A DNA stretch of 64,000 nucleotides from Platerodrilus igneus. Lineage: Eukaryota; Arthropoda; Insecta; Coleoptera; Lycidae. The first letter of the stretch is position 1. The number at the start of each line of letters is the position of its first letter. The notes under the pieces were generated by a model. That model had not been told where the DNA came from, did no database searches, and worked only from the letters and a program-made list of their open reading frames with translations. Positions 11,625 through 21,749 of this stretch are shown here, piece by piece. A program made the translations under genes and the position numbers. The DNA is taken from contig JARFIW010001469.1 of the NCBI GenBank assembly GCA_036346225.1, forward strand, positions 8,526,001 to 8,590,000. Direction: 5' to 3'.

Positions 11625-11862
11625 GATCCCGACACGGTCCGCTTGAAAAATGTTAGGCGAGCATTTTTCACAAAAATACACCCTCGTTCGGATGAGAGGT
11701 AAAATGGAGGTCCCGTGTGTGAGTGTTGTCACGCACGTTAAAGATTCCTACTTTGCTTGGAACAGCAAGGGTTCGGCAAAATTTCAAATTTTCCAGGTAA
11801 AAAAAACTCGCTTCCTGGCCAATGTAGTACCTTAGGGTGGAGCATTGGAAAATTACATGTAA
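11625..11862 (+). mobile_element. SINE copy 3, first of a tandem pair
   Basis: 5'-truncated inside the B box (starts GATCCCGACACGG), followed by the full core and the CCAATG...CATTGG hairpin. It is flanked on both sides by ggttgtgaaggg (11613-11624 and 11863-11874). The same SINE with the same truncation lies at the equivalent site of LINE-A copy 3 (51400), so it predates separation of those two copies. Confidence 0.92.
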
Positions 11863-11874
11863 GGTTGTGAAGGG

Positions 11875-12129
11875 ATTCCTAAGGTCCCGGGTTCAAATCC
11901 CGACACGGCCGACTGCTTGAAAAATGACAGGTGAGCATTTTTTTACGCCCTCGTTCGGATGAGAGGTTAAATGGAGGTCCCGTGTGTGAGTGTTGTCACG
12001 CACGTTAAAGATCCCTACCTTGCCTAAAACGACAAGGGTTTGGCAAAATTCTAAATTTTCAGGCAACAAAAAACTCCCCTCCTGGCCAATGTAGTACCTT
12101 CTGGTGGAGCATTGGAAATATAAATGCAC
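11875..12129 (+). mobile_element. SINE copy 4, second of a tandem pair
   Basis: Retains the B box GGTTCAAATCC and belongs to a second subfamily (GACTGCTTGAAAAATGACAGGTGAGC; GGCAACAAAAAACTC before the hairpin). It follows copy 3 directly and is closed by a third ggttgtgaaggg (12130-12141), so two SINEs used the same 12-bp target. It is absent from LINE-A copy 3. Confidence 0.92.
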
Positions 12130-12720
12130 GGTTGTGAAGGGAGGTAAGCAGCCTGTAATTGCCAAGTTCCCCCAACACTTAACCATTTACCGATTTAATA
12201 TATTTTCCAATATATCTTTTCACACAGTCAACATTAATTGCAGATATTTCGCAACCAACAACTAGTTGTTTATACTAATCATCCGATTTATCTGCGCTTA
12301 TTTTTTCGTCATTATGTTTTCCGTCTCAAAACTGGTTGGACGCTTATTTATATTCTGAGCTAGCCTACATAGTTCCCTGAAATTCTCACACAGCATGTGT
12401 ATACAGCTCGTTCCCCTTCTATTGTTTTCTAATTTTATGCCTTATTTCACCGAGATTCAGTGAAGGGGGTTAAGCAACCTGTGGCTACCAAGATCCTCCA
12501 ACATTTGCCGAAATAATGGTTTTCCAGTAAATCCTTTCACACACTTAACATTATTCGAGAATATTGCCCAACCAATTCTTGTAGTTACTTATAATAATCA
12601 TCATGTTTAAGCACAGTTATTTTTTGTCATTAGTTTATCCATCTTGGGATTGGTTGGATGTGTACCTCCATTGATTTCTATTCTGGTCTAGCCTACACAT
12701 CTCTCTGAAACTCCTACAGC

Positions 12721-13227
12721 CTACATCTTTACTATCTGTGTGCAGTAGTCTAACCTAGGTCTGCTTCTTCTTCTCTTTTTTCTTATCTCTGCTTCTAATA
12801 AATTCCGCGCTATTCCCTCATGCCTTAGTATGTGGCCTATCATCCTATCTCTCCTATTTTTTACCGTTTTCCACATATTTCTTTCTTCCTCTACCATTTT
12901 TAGTACCTCTTCGTTCTTAACTTTGTCTGTCCATGATATCTTCATCATACGTCTGTAGCACCACATTTCAAAAGCTTCTACCTTTTTCTTGTCTGCTTCT
13001 CCTACTCTCCAGGCTTCACAGCCGTACAGTGCTGTGCTCCACACATATGTTTTGAGCAATCTTTTCCTTGTTTCTATGTTTGTGGTCTTTAAGCACAGTA
13101 GTTGCTTTTTCTTGTTAAATGTAGCACGACCTTGTGCTAATCTTGGTTTTATATCTTTTGTGCTTTTCCCATCTTGCGTTATTTGGCTTCCTAGGTAGCA
13201 GAAATCCTTAATTTCTTGTAAGTTCAT
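12721..13227 (-). pseudogene. LINE-A C-terminal domain, copy 1
   Basis: A 168-codon frame continues from the [26 protein letters not shown], then [43 protein letters not shown]. The [11 protein letters not shown] block is characteristic of insect endonuclease-RT elements. The same domain is re-used in the extra 3' modules downstream. Confidence 0.88.
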
Positions 13228-13277
13228 GTTACATACTTGTATTCTTGTTTTTGATTTATTTTTCCCACCTTTGCATA

Positions 13278-13884
13278 CTAGAACTTTAGAACTTTGTTAA
13301 TTTTCATACCGTATCTCTCTGTTAGAACCGTTTCCATTTCATTAAAAGCAGATTCTAACTCTTCCTTGCTAGACGCTAATACCGCTATATCATCTGCAAA
13401 TCTAAGCATATTAATTTTTTGTCCCTGCATAGTAATTCCAAATGTCTTCCTGCATTTGACAGTATTCATTGCCTCTTCTATGTACAAGTTAAAAATCAAT
13501 GGGGATAGGGCACATCCCTGTCTCACCCCTTTCCTAATGTTTATTTCTCTACGTTCCTTCTCTAATTCTATTACTGCTGTTTGCTCTTTGTATAAGCTAT
13601 GTACTATTCGTCTATCCTTATAACTCATTCCAATCTTTTTGAGTATTTCAAACATTTTTCTCCAATTTACATTGTCGAATGCTTTTTCCAGATCTACAAA
13701 CCCTATATACACGTTTTCCCCTTTTTCTATTGTTTTCTCCATTATCGCTCTGAGCTAAAATAGCCTCCCGTGTTCCCCTGTTTCGCCTAAACCCAAATTG
13801 GTCTTCTCCTAGTGTTTCTTCAGCCCGTTTTTCCATTCGTCTTTGTACAATTCCAGTTAATATTTTTGACACGTGTGGTGTCAA
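13278..13884 (-). pseudogene. LINE-A reverse transcriptase core, copy 1
   Basis: Two overlapping frames together give the RT core: [50 protein letters not shown] and MLRFADDIAVLASS with the catalytic aspartate pair intact. A frameshift near 13740 separates GFRR from the rest. This type of RT copies the element RNA directly at the nicked chromosomal target. Confidence 0.9.
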
Positions 13885-13994
13885 ACTTATTGTTCAAAAA
13901 TTTTCACATCTATCCGCGTCTTTCTTTTTTGGTATAGTTACTATGATGCTACGTTTGAAATCTTTGGGTATCTCGCCTGTCTCATACATATAGC

Positions 13995-14567
13995 TTACAA
14001 GAGACGTTCTGTTACTGTTTGTCCAGCGGCTTTTAGAGTTTCTGCTTGCACCTTATCTGTACCCGGCGTCTTACCAGTTTTCAGACTCTTTAATGCTAAT
14101 TTAAACTCATCTCTAAGTATAGGATATCCCAAGTCATCATTTCCAATGTCTGATGCCTGTTCTAATGCGGTTAGTTCCTCTCCTGCATATAAATTCCGTA
14201 TATATTCTTGCCATCTACCCATTTTCTCTACGTTTTCTATAATGACGTTTCCTTGTGCGTCCCTTATATTTTTGCTATACGGTTTTATATCCCTAAAATT
14301 CATTCTAATTAACTTGTATGCTTCGTCTGTCTTTCCTATTTCCATCTTCGTTTGTACCTCTTTGCACTTTTTATCAATCCATTGTTCTTTAGCTTTCCTG
14401 CATTTTTGAATAATTTCCCATTTTATGGCTTTGTATCTCTGTTTTCCTGTTTCGTCTGATTTATTTTTGTATTTTCGTCTTTCTTCTATTAAATTCAGGA
14501 TATCCTTTGTTATCCATGGTTTCTTATTTTCTTTTTGTGTATACCCCAGAATATCTCTGGCCGCCAT
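13995..14567 (-). pseudogene. LINE-A linker between endonuclease and RT, copy 1
   Basis: A 190-codon frame starts ARDILGYTQKENKKPWITKDIL and runs to [25 protein letters not shown], the conserved K-A-P-G-x-D RT entry block. The basic, coiled-coil-like middle (RRKYKNKSDETGKQRYKAIK) is typical of the region between the two enzymes in this class. The frame breaks before the RT core. Confidence 0.85.
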
Positions 14568-14704
14568 GTCTAGGCTGGATTTAATGTTATTCTATTCTGT
14601 TTTCATTTCCTTAGTATCAGATATTTTCCCGATATCTTTGAGCAATTCATTTGACTTTTTTTCGAATCTTTCTTGAATATCTTTATCTATTAGTTTCTCT
14701 AAGT

Positions 14705-15253
14705 TCAAGTGCTTTTTTCCGTTTTTTTTTTCACATTCTTAAATTTAAGTGTGGCCTTCATAATTACGATGTTGTGGTCAGTATCTATATCTGCTTCTGG
14801 GTAGCTTCTACAGTCTTTTACTTGATTCCTAAACCGTTGTCTAACAAGAATGTAATCTATTTGATATCTTCCTATATCTCCTGGCATCTTCCACGTATAT
14901 CGTTTTCTAGCATGATGTTGAAATAATGTGTTTGTATTTCCCCTGTCGTTTCTCGTGCCTAAACCAAATAAACCTACTACCGCTCTTTCCCTACCTTCAC
15001 CTACCAAGGCATTAAAATCCCCCGTAGTTATTAAATTTTCATGTCCTTTTACGTATCTTAATATGTCTTCGATATCTTTGTAGATGGCTTCTACCTCTTC
15101 GTCGCTGTAGCTAGAGGTGGGCATGTATACTTGTATTATTACTGTGTTTACCGGTTTAGATTCTAATCTAACTATGAGTACTCTTTCGTTCTTTTGTAAG
15201 TAATTTTCTACACAGTATCCTATCTTTTTCCGCATAACTATCCCCGCACCCAA
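14705..15253 (-). pseudogene. LINE-A endonuclease domain, copy 1
   Basis: This encodes most of an apurinic/apyrimidinic-type endonuclease, which nicks the target DNA to start retrotransposition. Visible blocks are VIIQVYMPTSSYSDEEVEAIYKDIE, TTGDFNALVG (metal-binding GDFN intact), GRYQIDYILVRQRF and the terminal IDTDHNIVIMKA (SDH-type catalytic motif). Compared with copy 2 at 28311-28892 it lacks 14 residues after NDRGN, an in-frame deletion in the middle of the domain. Confidence 0.9.
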
Positions 15254-15523
15254 ATTTACTTCCTCTGCTCCTGTATGAATTACCCTGAAGTCTCCACTCT
15301 AAAAATCCCCCGCCTCTGGCCACCGAACTTCGCTGATTCCTACTATGTCTAGTGATAACCTATTCATTTCGATTTTTAGGTTCTCTAGCTTACCTACTTG
15401 CTTCATACTTCTAACATTCCACGCTCCGACTCGCAGAATGTTCCCGACTCTTATTTTTAACTTTCCGATCGCATCCTCCGAAGTAGTCCCCTCCTGCAGA
15501 TCCGAATGGGGGACTATTTTAAC

Positions 15524-15826
15524 GGGCGTCGCCGTGGATCAATGTAGTAAGCGTAAGACTACGGATCCCAAGGTCCCGGGTTCAAATCCCGACACGGCCG
15601 ACTGCTTGAAAAATGGCAGGTGAGCATTTTTCACAAATATTACGCCCTCGTTCGGATGAGAGGTTTAATGGAGGTCCCGTGTGTGAGTGTTGTCACGCAC
15701 GTTGAAGATCCCTACCTTGCCTGGAACGGCAAGGATTCGGCAAAATTCTAAATTTCCAGGCAACAAAAAACTCGCCTCCTGGCCAATGTAGTACCTTCGG
15801 GTGGAGCATTGGAAATGTAAATGAAC
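15524..15826 (+). mobile_element. SINE copy 5, inside LINE-A 5' region
   Basis: A full-length, well preserved member with A-box-like GTGGATCAATGTAGT, B box GGTTCAAATCC, the CACGTTGAAGATCCC core and the CCAATG...TTCG...CATTGG hairpin. The flanks hold an exact 13-bp duplication, ggactattttaac (15511-15523 and 15827-15839). The uninterrupted site is seen in LINE-A copy 2 at about 28036-28052. Confidence 0.95.
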
Positions 15827-15954
15827 GGACTATTTTAACTCTGGAATCTTTTACCCCAGAGAATGCCATCACGTTTGTTACAATTTAAGTACGCTGTGTA
15901 CTTGGGAGATAATGTGGTGGTTTCCCGTTGGCTTCCACATCGCGGTAGTGTGTC

Positions 15955-16172
15955 TTAGACTGCCATATCGACTCCTATGGTCTCTGCCAATCTAAGTACC
16001 GAAAGAGCCGCTGCCCTCTTTCGGGGACCTGTCTTAGTCTGGTTCCTCACTAACGACCCTACTACTTTGGTTGGACCTGTAGTTTGGCTCGTTAGCTCAT
16101 TAGAACACGCAAGCCATTTCACCTGTTCTAGTAATTTAGAACTTCGGCAAGGTGCAAGTCCATTCGAAATAG
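15955..16172 (-). other. LINE-A 5' leader with small open frame
   Basis: This is the first about 215 bp of LINE-A. It contains an open frame ending LRLAETIGVDMAV-stop. The copy at 20277-20490 has the same length, the same stop position and about 83% identical codons (LRLAETLGVNMAV-stop). No ATG is shared and I do not recognise the peptide. The opposite strand is also open. It may be an ORF1 remnant or only 5' untranslated sequence. Confidence 0.6.
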
Positions 16173-16183
16173 AAAAAATTAAT

Positions 16184-17300
16184 ACCAATTAAAAATTATT
16201 ACGATACCTCCCCTATTGGAAGAGGACACAATTTAACCAAAGGTCTCTTTAACATACCGTGCATAGTTTTAACGTTTGCTTCGCGAACTATTTTATCAGA
16301 TCCAGTGTATAAAGAGTCAGAAATTGTCAAAAATGCCATTTAATGTTTGCACAGCCTCTAGAGCCCGAAATGTCTCCACTTCCAGATGCACGATTATCCT
16401 GTTATATTGAACCCTTTACCTTCGTTGGTGTAGATTAATTCGGACCTATGCTAGTTGCAGTAGGTAGCAATTAGCAACTCTGACAAGGTTTTACGCAATA
16501 ATTATAGTTATAGGGAACGATGTGCTAACTGATGTTGGAGAAGATTTATTACAGAATATCTGCCGGAATTATTGCTGGGTAGTAAATGGCACGAACCGTT
16601 AATACCGCTAGTAATTAATGGCATTGTGTTAGTCGTTGATAAAGACAACGCTAGAAACATCTGGCCAAAGGGAAAAGTGGTACAGATTCGTAAAGGAGCA
16701 GACGGGTAAATAAGGAGTGCCAAAATAATTGTGCACACATAACTGTTAAAATGGTGCACCGAGGAACTGTTGGGATTTGTTAATTTATTACATTATTATT
16801 GATAGTTGTACGGTTTTTGTAATCTAGTGGGCAAAGGTGAACTTTGACTTAAAAATGGACAAATTGTGTTTTTGGAGATTATCTTGTTTTTGGTCGCAAT
16901 TTAGCAGTTAACTTAGTGAGTAAGGGTTACAGTAGTAATTGTAAATTCATTACTATTATTCACCTAAAAGTATTTAGGTATTTGAGCTGCTGAATAAAGA
17001 ACCCATTGCCGTGTTTCTAATCTGAGCATTGAATGGCAAAGGAAATCTTTAGTGCTGCTGCAAACAGCCCTTGTCAGTTGAGAACAGGTAACTGACCGCA
17101 ACCCCAACACTAAGTCTCTAAAACAGATTAAACACATTTTCTTTGAGAATTGAAAACCGTATGTAGTTGCAAGATTTGCTTTTACACAGAATAAAAACAA
17201 TTTGATTAAAATATGATCGAATCACTACCACATCGCCAATACAAATTGAAATTGAACCTAATTAGAGCTTCTACACCAATCCGGTAGTTCTCTCCAAAGC
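16184..17300. other. AT-rich DNA with no recognisable gene
   Basis: Immediately outside LINE-A copy 1. No protein motif, exon or repeat was recognised. The frames at 16508-16759 and 16964-17200 on - show no family features. Confidence 0.5.
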
Positions 17301-17700
17301 TTGTCATAACGGCGCCTCGCTGAATAGTATGAGATAATTATTCGCCTGTAAATTCCTGCTGCTTCAGGTGCTCAATGCGGTTGACCACGATTAATGGCAG
17401 TCACTGCAAGGGTTCTACAGGATAACAAGAACGAGGCCACATGTGGTGTACGTATCATATTCGTCCCTTTCCCAACCCACATTTGCGGACCAGGGTTACA
17501 GACAAAAAACAATTCTCAGATTTGTATGTTACCGAAATGCCTCCGTCATTTAGAAACTTCATTATATTATCGCATGCTTCAGGCTATTCGCTGTGCGATC
17601 TTATGTGATAATTACATATGAACAATGGGGCGAACTTACATTGGGGTTAGTGATGTTAACAATAAATCGAAATGATGCATTAGTATTAATATGGTCCAAT
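17300..17700. repeat. dispersed repeat X, copy 1
   Basis: Shares a core with 35570-35990 in the same orientation: CAGGTGCTCAATGCGGTTGACC, then ATTAATGGCAGTCA and TGCAAGGG, with weaker similarity continuing for about 400 bp. It is non-coding and matches no element I know. Identity is moderate, so both copies are old. Confidence 0.55.
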
Positions 17701-17834
17701 ACCCTTTAATTACAAGTAACTCAGAAGCAATTTGAGTGAATTGTCGTAATTACAGACTTGTGTTATTTTTTACGTACAACGTTCCGCTTTATTATAAGAA
17801 GCGACATTTAAAAAATTTTATTGGTCAAACTTTA

Positions 17835-18084
17835 AATAACTAGAAAACCATTATTTCGGCAAATATCTAAGTGTTGGGGGATCCTGGTAGCCACAGGTTG
17901 CTTAACCCCCTTCACTGAATCTCGGTAAAATAAGGCATAAAATTAGAAAACAATAGAATGGGAACGAGCTGTATACACAAGCTGTGTGAGAATTTCAGGG
18001 AACTATGTAGGCTAGCTCAGAATATAAATAAGTGCAGGTACGTGTCCAACCATTTTCGAAATGAAGATCCAATGATGATGATGA
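17835..18084 (+). mobile_element. solitary LINE-A 3' module
   Basis: Equivalent to the first extra 3' module of LINE-A copy 1 but standing alone on +. It has the GGTAGCCACAGGTTGCTTAACCCCC block, the CACTGAATCTCGG block, the NYVGxAQNINKCRY end and an (ATG)n tail at 18073-18087. It shows that a module can insert by itself. Confidence 0.75.
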
Positions 18085-18295
18085 TGAAGCATATTAACAA
18101 CCCCTGTAAAACAGCATTGGAATCTGGCAAGTGTAAACCCGCAATAGGGTTACCTCACAACCATATACAATCTCCGTTAAGCAGTATTGGTATATGACAA
18201 GTGTAAACCCGCCATAGGGTTGCCTCAGATCCATATACAACCTTCATAGAACAACATTGGTATCTGACAAGTGTAAACCCGCCATGTTAAAATCT
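18085..18295. repeat. 70-bp minisatellite, about 3 copies
   Basis: The phrase (C/T)ATTGG-TAT-TG(A)CAAGTGTAAACCCGC begins at 18115, 18185 and 18255, a regular 70-bp period. The array starts right after the (ATG)n tail of the LINE-A module. Copies two and three are closer to each other than to the first. Confidence 0.8.
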
Positions 18296-18752
18296 ACCAA
18301 AGAGGTAGCCTAAATCATGATTTTCCCCTTCAAAATAAATCTAAAAAAACGACTGCTTAAGCCTTTCAATAATTCAATCGCACACTTTTTTAATAACCAT
18401 CCTCTCAATTGTATAAATAGAAACATGTTAAAAAATGTTTTCCAATTCCCAAGTTATTGAATTTATATGAAATTCACCAATAAAAATTAATCAGCTGATT
18501 TCACGTTAAGCGTATTGGCTACCTAAAAAAAAGTCGGTCCCAGGCCGTAACACAAATTGAAGGCAATCATTCTTTTAAACTTTAAAAATTTTTGCTTAGT
18601 GTACTCAAACCTAATATTTCGAACATCAATAAATCAAAGTCACCTTCAATTTATGTCATAAATGTCAAACTTGAAGTTTTTATTATTTTGACAATGATCC
18701 CAGGTCATGGATCGAAACGTAAATAAAGATAATTTTTAAAACTATGAGTGGT

Positions 18753-19440
18753 TTAATTCCTAAAGAAGATTAAGAAGAATACTTTGTCTTCTAGAAAATT
18801 AATTATATACATGCTTGCAGCATGCGCTACACTTTCGCAGCCATTTGAGGTTGCAAATCCAAACTGTAAAAGCCTGAACAGATTTCCTAAATTTTCCTTT
18901 ATACTATTACAGCATATTTTAGCTGTTAACCTTCGGAAGACAGTGCCTATCGCAATCGGTCTAATTCCACCATCTTTTTTTTGATGGTGTATAATGATGC
19001 TCCATATAAAATCGAACATATGTCATTTATTATATTTCCAGATACTTTGATCCTGATACTTTTGAAATAACTTTCTTTGAAATGCATACATCTCTAAGCA
19101 AAACCTTTTTGTTATGTAAATTGTTCTTATTATCTTCTGTAATTGAGAATTGATTCAAATTATGTAAAATTGTTTTTGAAATGGTATCCGATTTATTTTT
19201 TATCCTAAATTTGGAATAGCCAGTATTTTATATGTAAATAAGAGAAGGTTTGTCCAAGTTGTTACGGTATTTAATTTTACGCATTCATCTACAATTTCAG
19301 ATAATTTAGCAGCAACTTCCGGTCTAACATTTTTCGGAATACGTTTAATTATATTACACTTCCTTTTTCGATACATACATCCTAATTTTAATGTTCAGTG
19401 GATTAATGTCACTGATGTTGTCTGGTTTAACATTCAAATT
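18753..19440 (-). pseudogene. reverse transcriptase relic of another retroelement
   Basis: The - strand frame at 18753-19019 reads HHQKKDGGIRPIAIGTVFRRL, then QFGFATSNGCESVAHAASMYI, an RT fingers block unlike that of LINE-A or LINE-I. Upstream (19020-19440, -) broken sequence such as VRPEVAAKLSEIVDECVK belongs to the same gene. The element class is uncertain. The catalytic part is missing. Confidence 0.7.
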
Positions 19441-20260
19441 AAAATTGTTCTTCTTCGGTACGTTTTTAATTTTATAAGTTAGGTAATGTATATGACAAAT
19501 GAATTTTTAAAAAATGAATATACTTGAATAGTATGACAACATGGCAGTACCTAGCGCATATGATGTCACACCATTGATCTGTAAAATGAACTATACGTAT
19601 TACAATTCGAGCCATACAATAATTTTTCATTGACGTTACAATGGTATTTTTGTTAAATGTCTGCACACAAACAACCGAAAATTAACAACAATGTTGGCTG
19701 CTTGATCAATTAACTGCACGTGTCTAGCTCGACGGCTCAAGCAGAAATTGCGAATGCTACATTACACACTCTTACCAGCTTTACCTATTTTTTTCAATCA
19801 CATACATTTCATTTGTAGACAAATCACAAAATAAAAAGTAACAGACACAGTGAACGCATTGCCTAAAGTAAAGCATTTTATATAATATAAAGTTTAGCAA
19901 GCATAATTTATACAATACAATAATACTAACTCATCTGATATATATAGATCATCTTCCCAAGCTTTTCTTGGCTTTCTGACTGCAAGTGATGTAACCTTAT
20001 TGCCATACAGCCTTGTAGGTTTAATTGCTGCAGGAGCATTTGTCTTTTCTTTAACAGGCGATGGCACCAAACTTTGTTTAATAACACCGTGAATATTTTT
20101 ATAGTTTTAGCGGTGTCAAAATCTGGGTGAAGTACAATTTTGCACATGTAGTCTGTCTCTGGACATTGTAATTTATGACCATGTCGTATAATAAAAAATG
20201 TTGAAAAAACAAAAGAATCCCGAAAATGGTACGAGATTATACAATTGTTTTATACAAGTT
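19441..20260. other. AT-rich DNA with no recognisable gene
   Basis: No motif-bearing frame was seen. A - strand frame at 19926-20147 (73 codons) is unrecognised. The interval ends at the left target duplication of LINE-A copy 2. Confidence 0.5.
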
Positions 20261-20270
20261 TATCTAAAAT

Positions 20271-20550
20271 ATCCGTTTCGAATGGACCTGCACCTTGCCG
20301 AAGCTCTAGATCACTAGAACAGGTGAAATGGCTTGCGTGTTCTAATGAGCTAAAGAGCCAAATTACAGGTCCAACCAAAGTAGTAGGGTCGTTAGTGAGG
20401 AACCAGACTAAGACAGGTCCCAGAAAGATAGCAGCGGCTCTTTCGGTACTTAGATTGGCAGAGACTTTAGGGGTCAATATGGCAGTCTAAGACACACTAC
20501 CGCGATGTGCAAAGCAAGGGGAAACCATCACATTATTTCCCAAGTACACA
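20271..20550 (+). other. LINE-A copy 2, 5' leader
   Basis: The leader starts TTTCGAATGGACC like copy 1 and carries the same small open frame with its stop at about 20490. It continues to ttcccaagtacaca, where LINE-I interrupts it. Copy 1 reads straight through this point (TCCCAAGTACACAGCGTAC), which gives the empty site. Confidence 0.85.
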
Positions 20551-20566
20551 TTATAATTTGAATTAG

Positions 20567-20585
20567 GGCCGCTATACTTGCGGCC
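20567..20585 (-). other. LINE-I terminal hairpin
   Basis: GGCCGC-7 nt-GCGGCC gives a perfect 6-bp GC stem 16 nt from the 3' end of LINE-I (on -). It lies just downstream, in sense, of the SINE-like hairpin. Confidence 0.6.
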
Positions 20586-20591
20586 ACGTCC

Positions 20592-20621
20592 CCAATGCTC
20601 CACCCGGAGGTACTACATTGG
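20592..20621 (-). other. SINE-type 3' hairpin in LINE-I
   Basis: On - it reads CCAATG, TAGT, ACC-TCCG-GGT, GGAG, CATTGG: a 6-bp outer stem and a 3-bp inner stem closed by a UNCG-type loop. The SINE copies end in the same structure with TTCG. Sequence on either side does not match the SINE, so it is not simply a SINE fragment. Confidence 0.75.
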
Positions 20622-21733
20622 GTTTAAACGCGAAAAATAGTCGTGCTCCTAATTTATTCTTACTTCATAGTTGATTCACCCTAAATAAAAACTAAATAAA
20701 AATCTAACAAACCTAAAAATCTAACAAACCTAACAAACTCTAACAATCTAACAAACCTAAAAATCTGACAAAAACTGGAACAAAAACAAAACAAAAACTA
20801 AAAACAGGGTTGTAAATAATGGTATCCCTAGCGCTGACTTTCGAGTGTACCCGATCAACAAGCAAAAGGAGAGGGAGGGATCCGTAATACCGGATAGCAG
20901 ACGCCGGTTCTGCTTACCAGTGCGACCTGAAGGGTCGTCTTAAAACTATCCAAATCTAGCTAACTAATTTAAATCCATCCCTAGCTTTCCTATCGTTCCC
21001 TAACTGATTTAAATTATGATTACAATCTTCGCAATTCTGCTCGTCCTTCCCAAATATATACTGCAACCAAAATGGCGACAGAACGTCAAACAAAACAAAT
21101 AAGCCACATAATACATGCTATATATAAATAAATATAAAGTGTAAATATAAAATATAAATAAATATAATTATGTAAATATATAAATAAATGTTTAATAAGC
21201 GTTAAGCATATAGCAGTGCACAAAATAGCGAAAGCATCACCCTATTTATCAGGTGCACTCGCACAAGCATTATGTCGGCTAGCGCCTTTACACACCAAAC
21301 GTGCTTCTTAAATTATTTCAAAACTACTAATTAATGTAAATCAATGCTTGTGCAGTACAGCCGCCACAATTTAAGTCTTACCTCGATAATAAAATTCTCC
21401 AGCATCCGAAGATCTGGTCGTCTGTAACTTACTTCTAAAGGTGGGACGGGGTGCACTGCTAAAGTCCTGGTGGGTATGCACTAAATGTTTTTGGGGATCA
21501 CAATCACTATCACTATCACTTCACTTTCAAGTCCTGGGGATGCGCGGTTGCACTCTGTTTTATTATCCTTGTTTACTTTATTGATTTAATTTAATGAGGG
21601 TTTATGATTTATTTGTTATTGTTTATTTGGTATTATTTATTCCCGATTTTCCGCACATAATTATGAAGATAGGCAGTGATTGTATTAATGGAGTGGGGTT
21701 TCTCGTGCATATTGGACATTTGGTATAATTATC

Positions 21734-21749
21734 TTTTTTTTTTTTTTTT
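21734..21749. repeat. poly(T) tract
   Basis: Sixteen T residues, that is poly(A) on the sense strand of LINE-I, about 100 bp after its last coding block. It could be the ancestral 3' tail or an A-rich part of the 3' untranslated region. Confidence 0.7.

Larger units (their letters stand above)
11080..12640 (-). repeat. two extra 3' modules after the LINE-A ORF, copy 1
   Basis: After the LINE-A ORF ends, similar 3' modules repeat in the same orientation. Each starts near a CACTGAATCTCGGTGAAATA-like block, runs through a variable amount of C-terminal-domain sequence and ends in the [20 protein letters not shown] sequence. The first extra module is about 335 bp. The last is about 530 bp and ends at the element terminus. 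Two SINEs sit between them. Confidence 0.8.
11080..16172 (-). mobile_element. LINE-A copy 1, near full-length, with tandem 3' modules
   Basis: A complete insertion flanked by an 11-bp direct repeat, aaaaaattaat (11069-11079 and 16173-16183). Reading on -: 5' leader from 16172, endonuclease, reverse transcriptase, C-terminal domain, then two extra 3' modules and a CATCATCATC end (ATG-repeat tail on the sense strand). It also holds three SINEs (15524-15826, 11625-11862, 11875-12129). Without them the element is about 4.3 kb. Frameshifts break the protein, so this copy is inactive. Confidence 0.88.

Noticed and set aside
11650..12186. Open frames such as [23 protein letters not shown] that recur at 7.5, 11.7 and 11.9 kb
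   Set aside because: The recurring peptide is a translation of the SINE body, which is tRNA-derived and non-coding.
13873..15000. Phe/Ser/Leu-rich + strand frames with apparent membrane segments (also 53.7-54.3 kb)
   Set aside because: They are antisense shadows of the lysine-rich LINE-A protein on the - strand.
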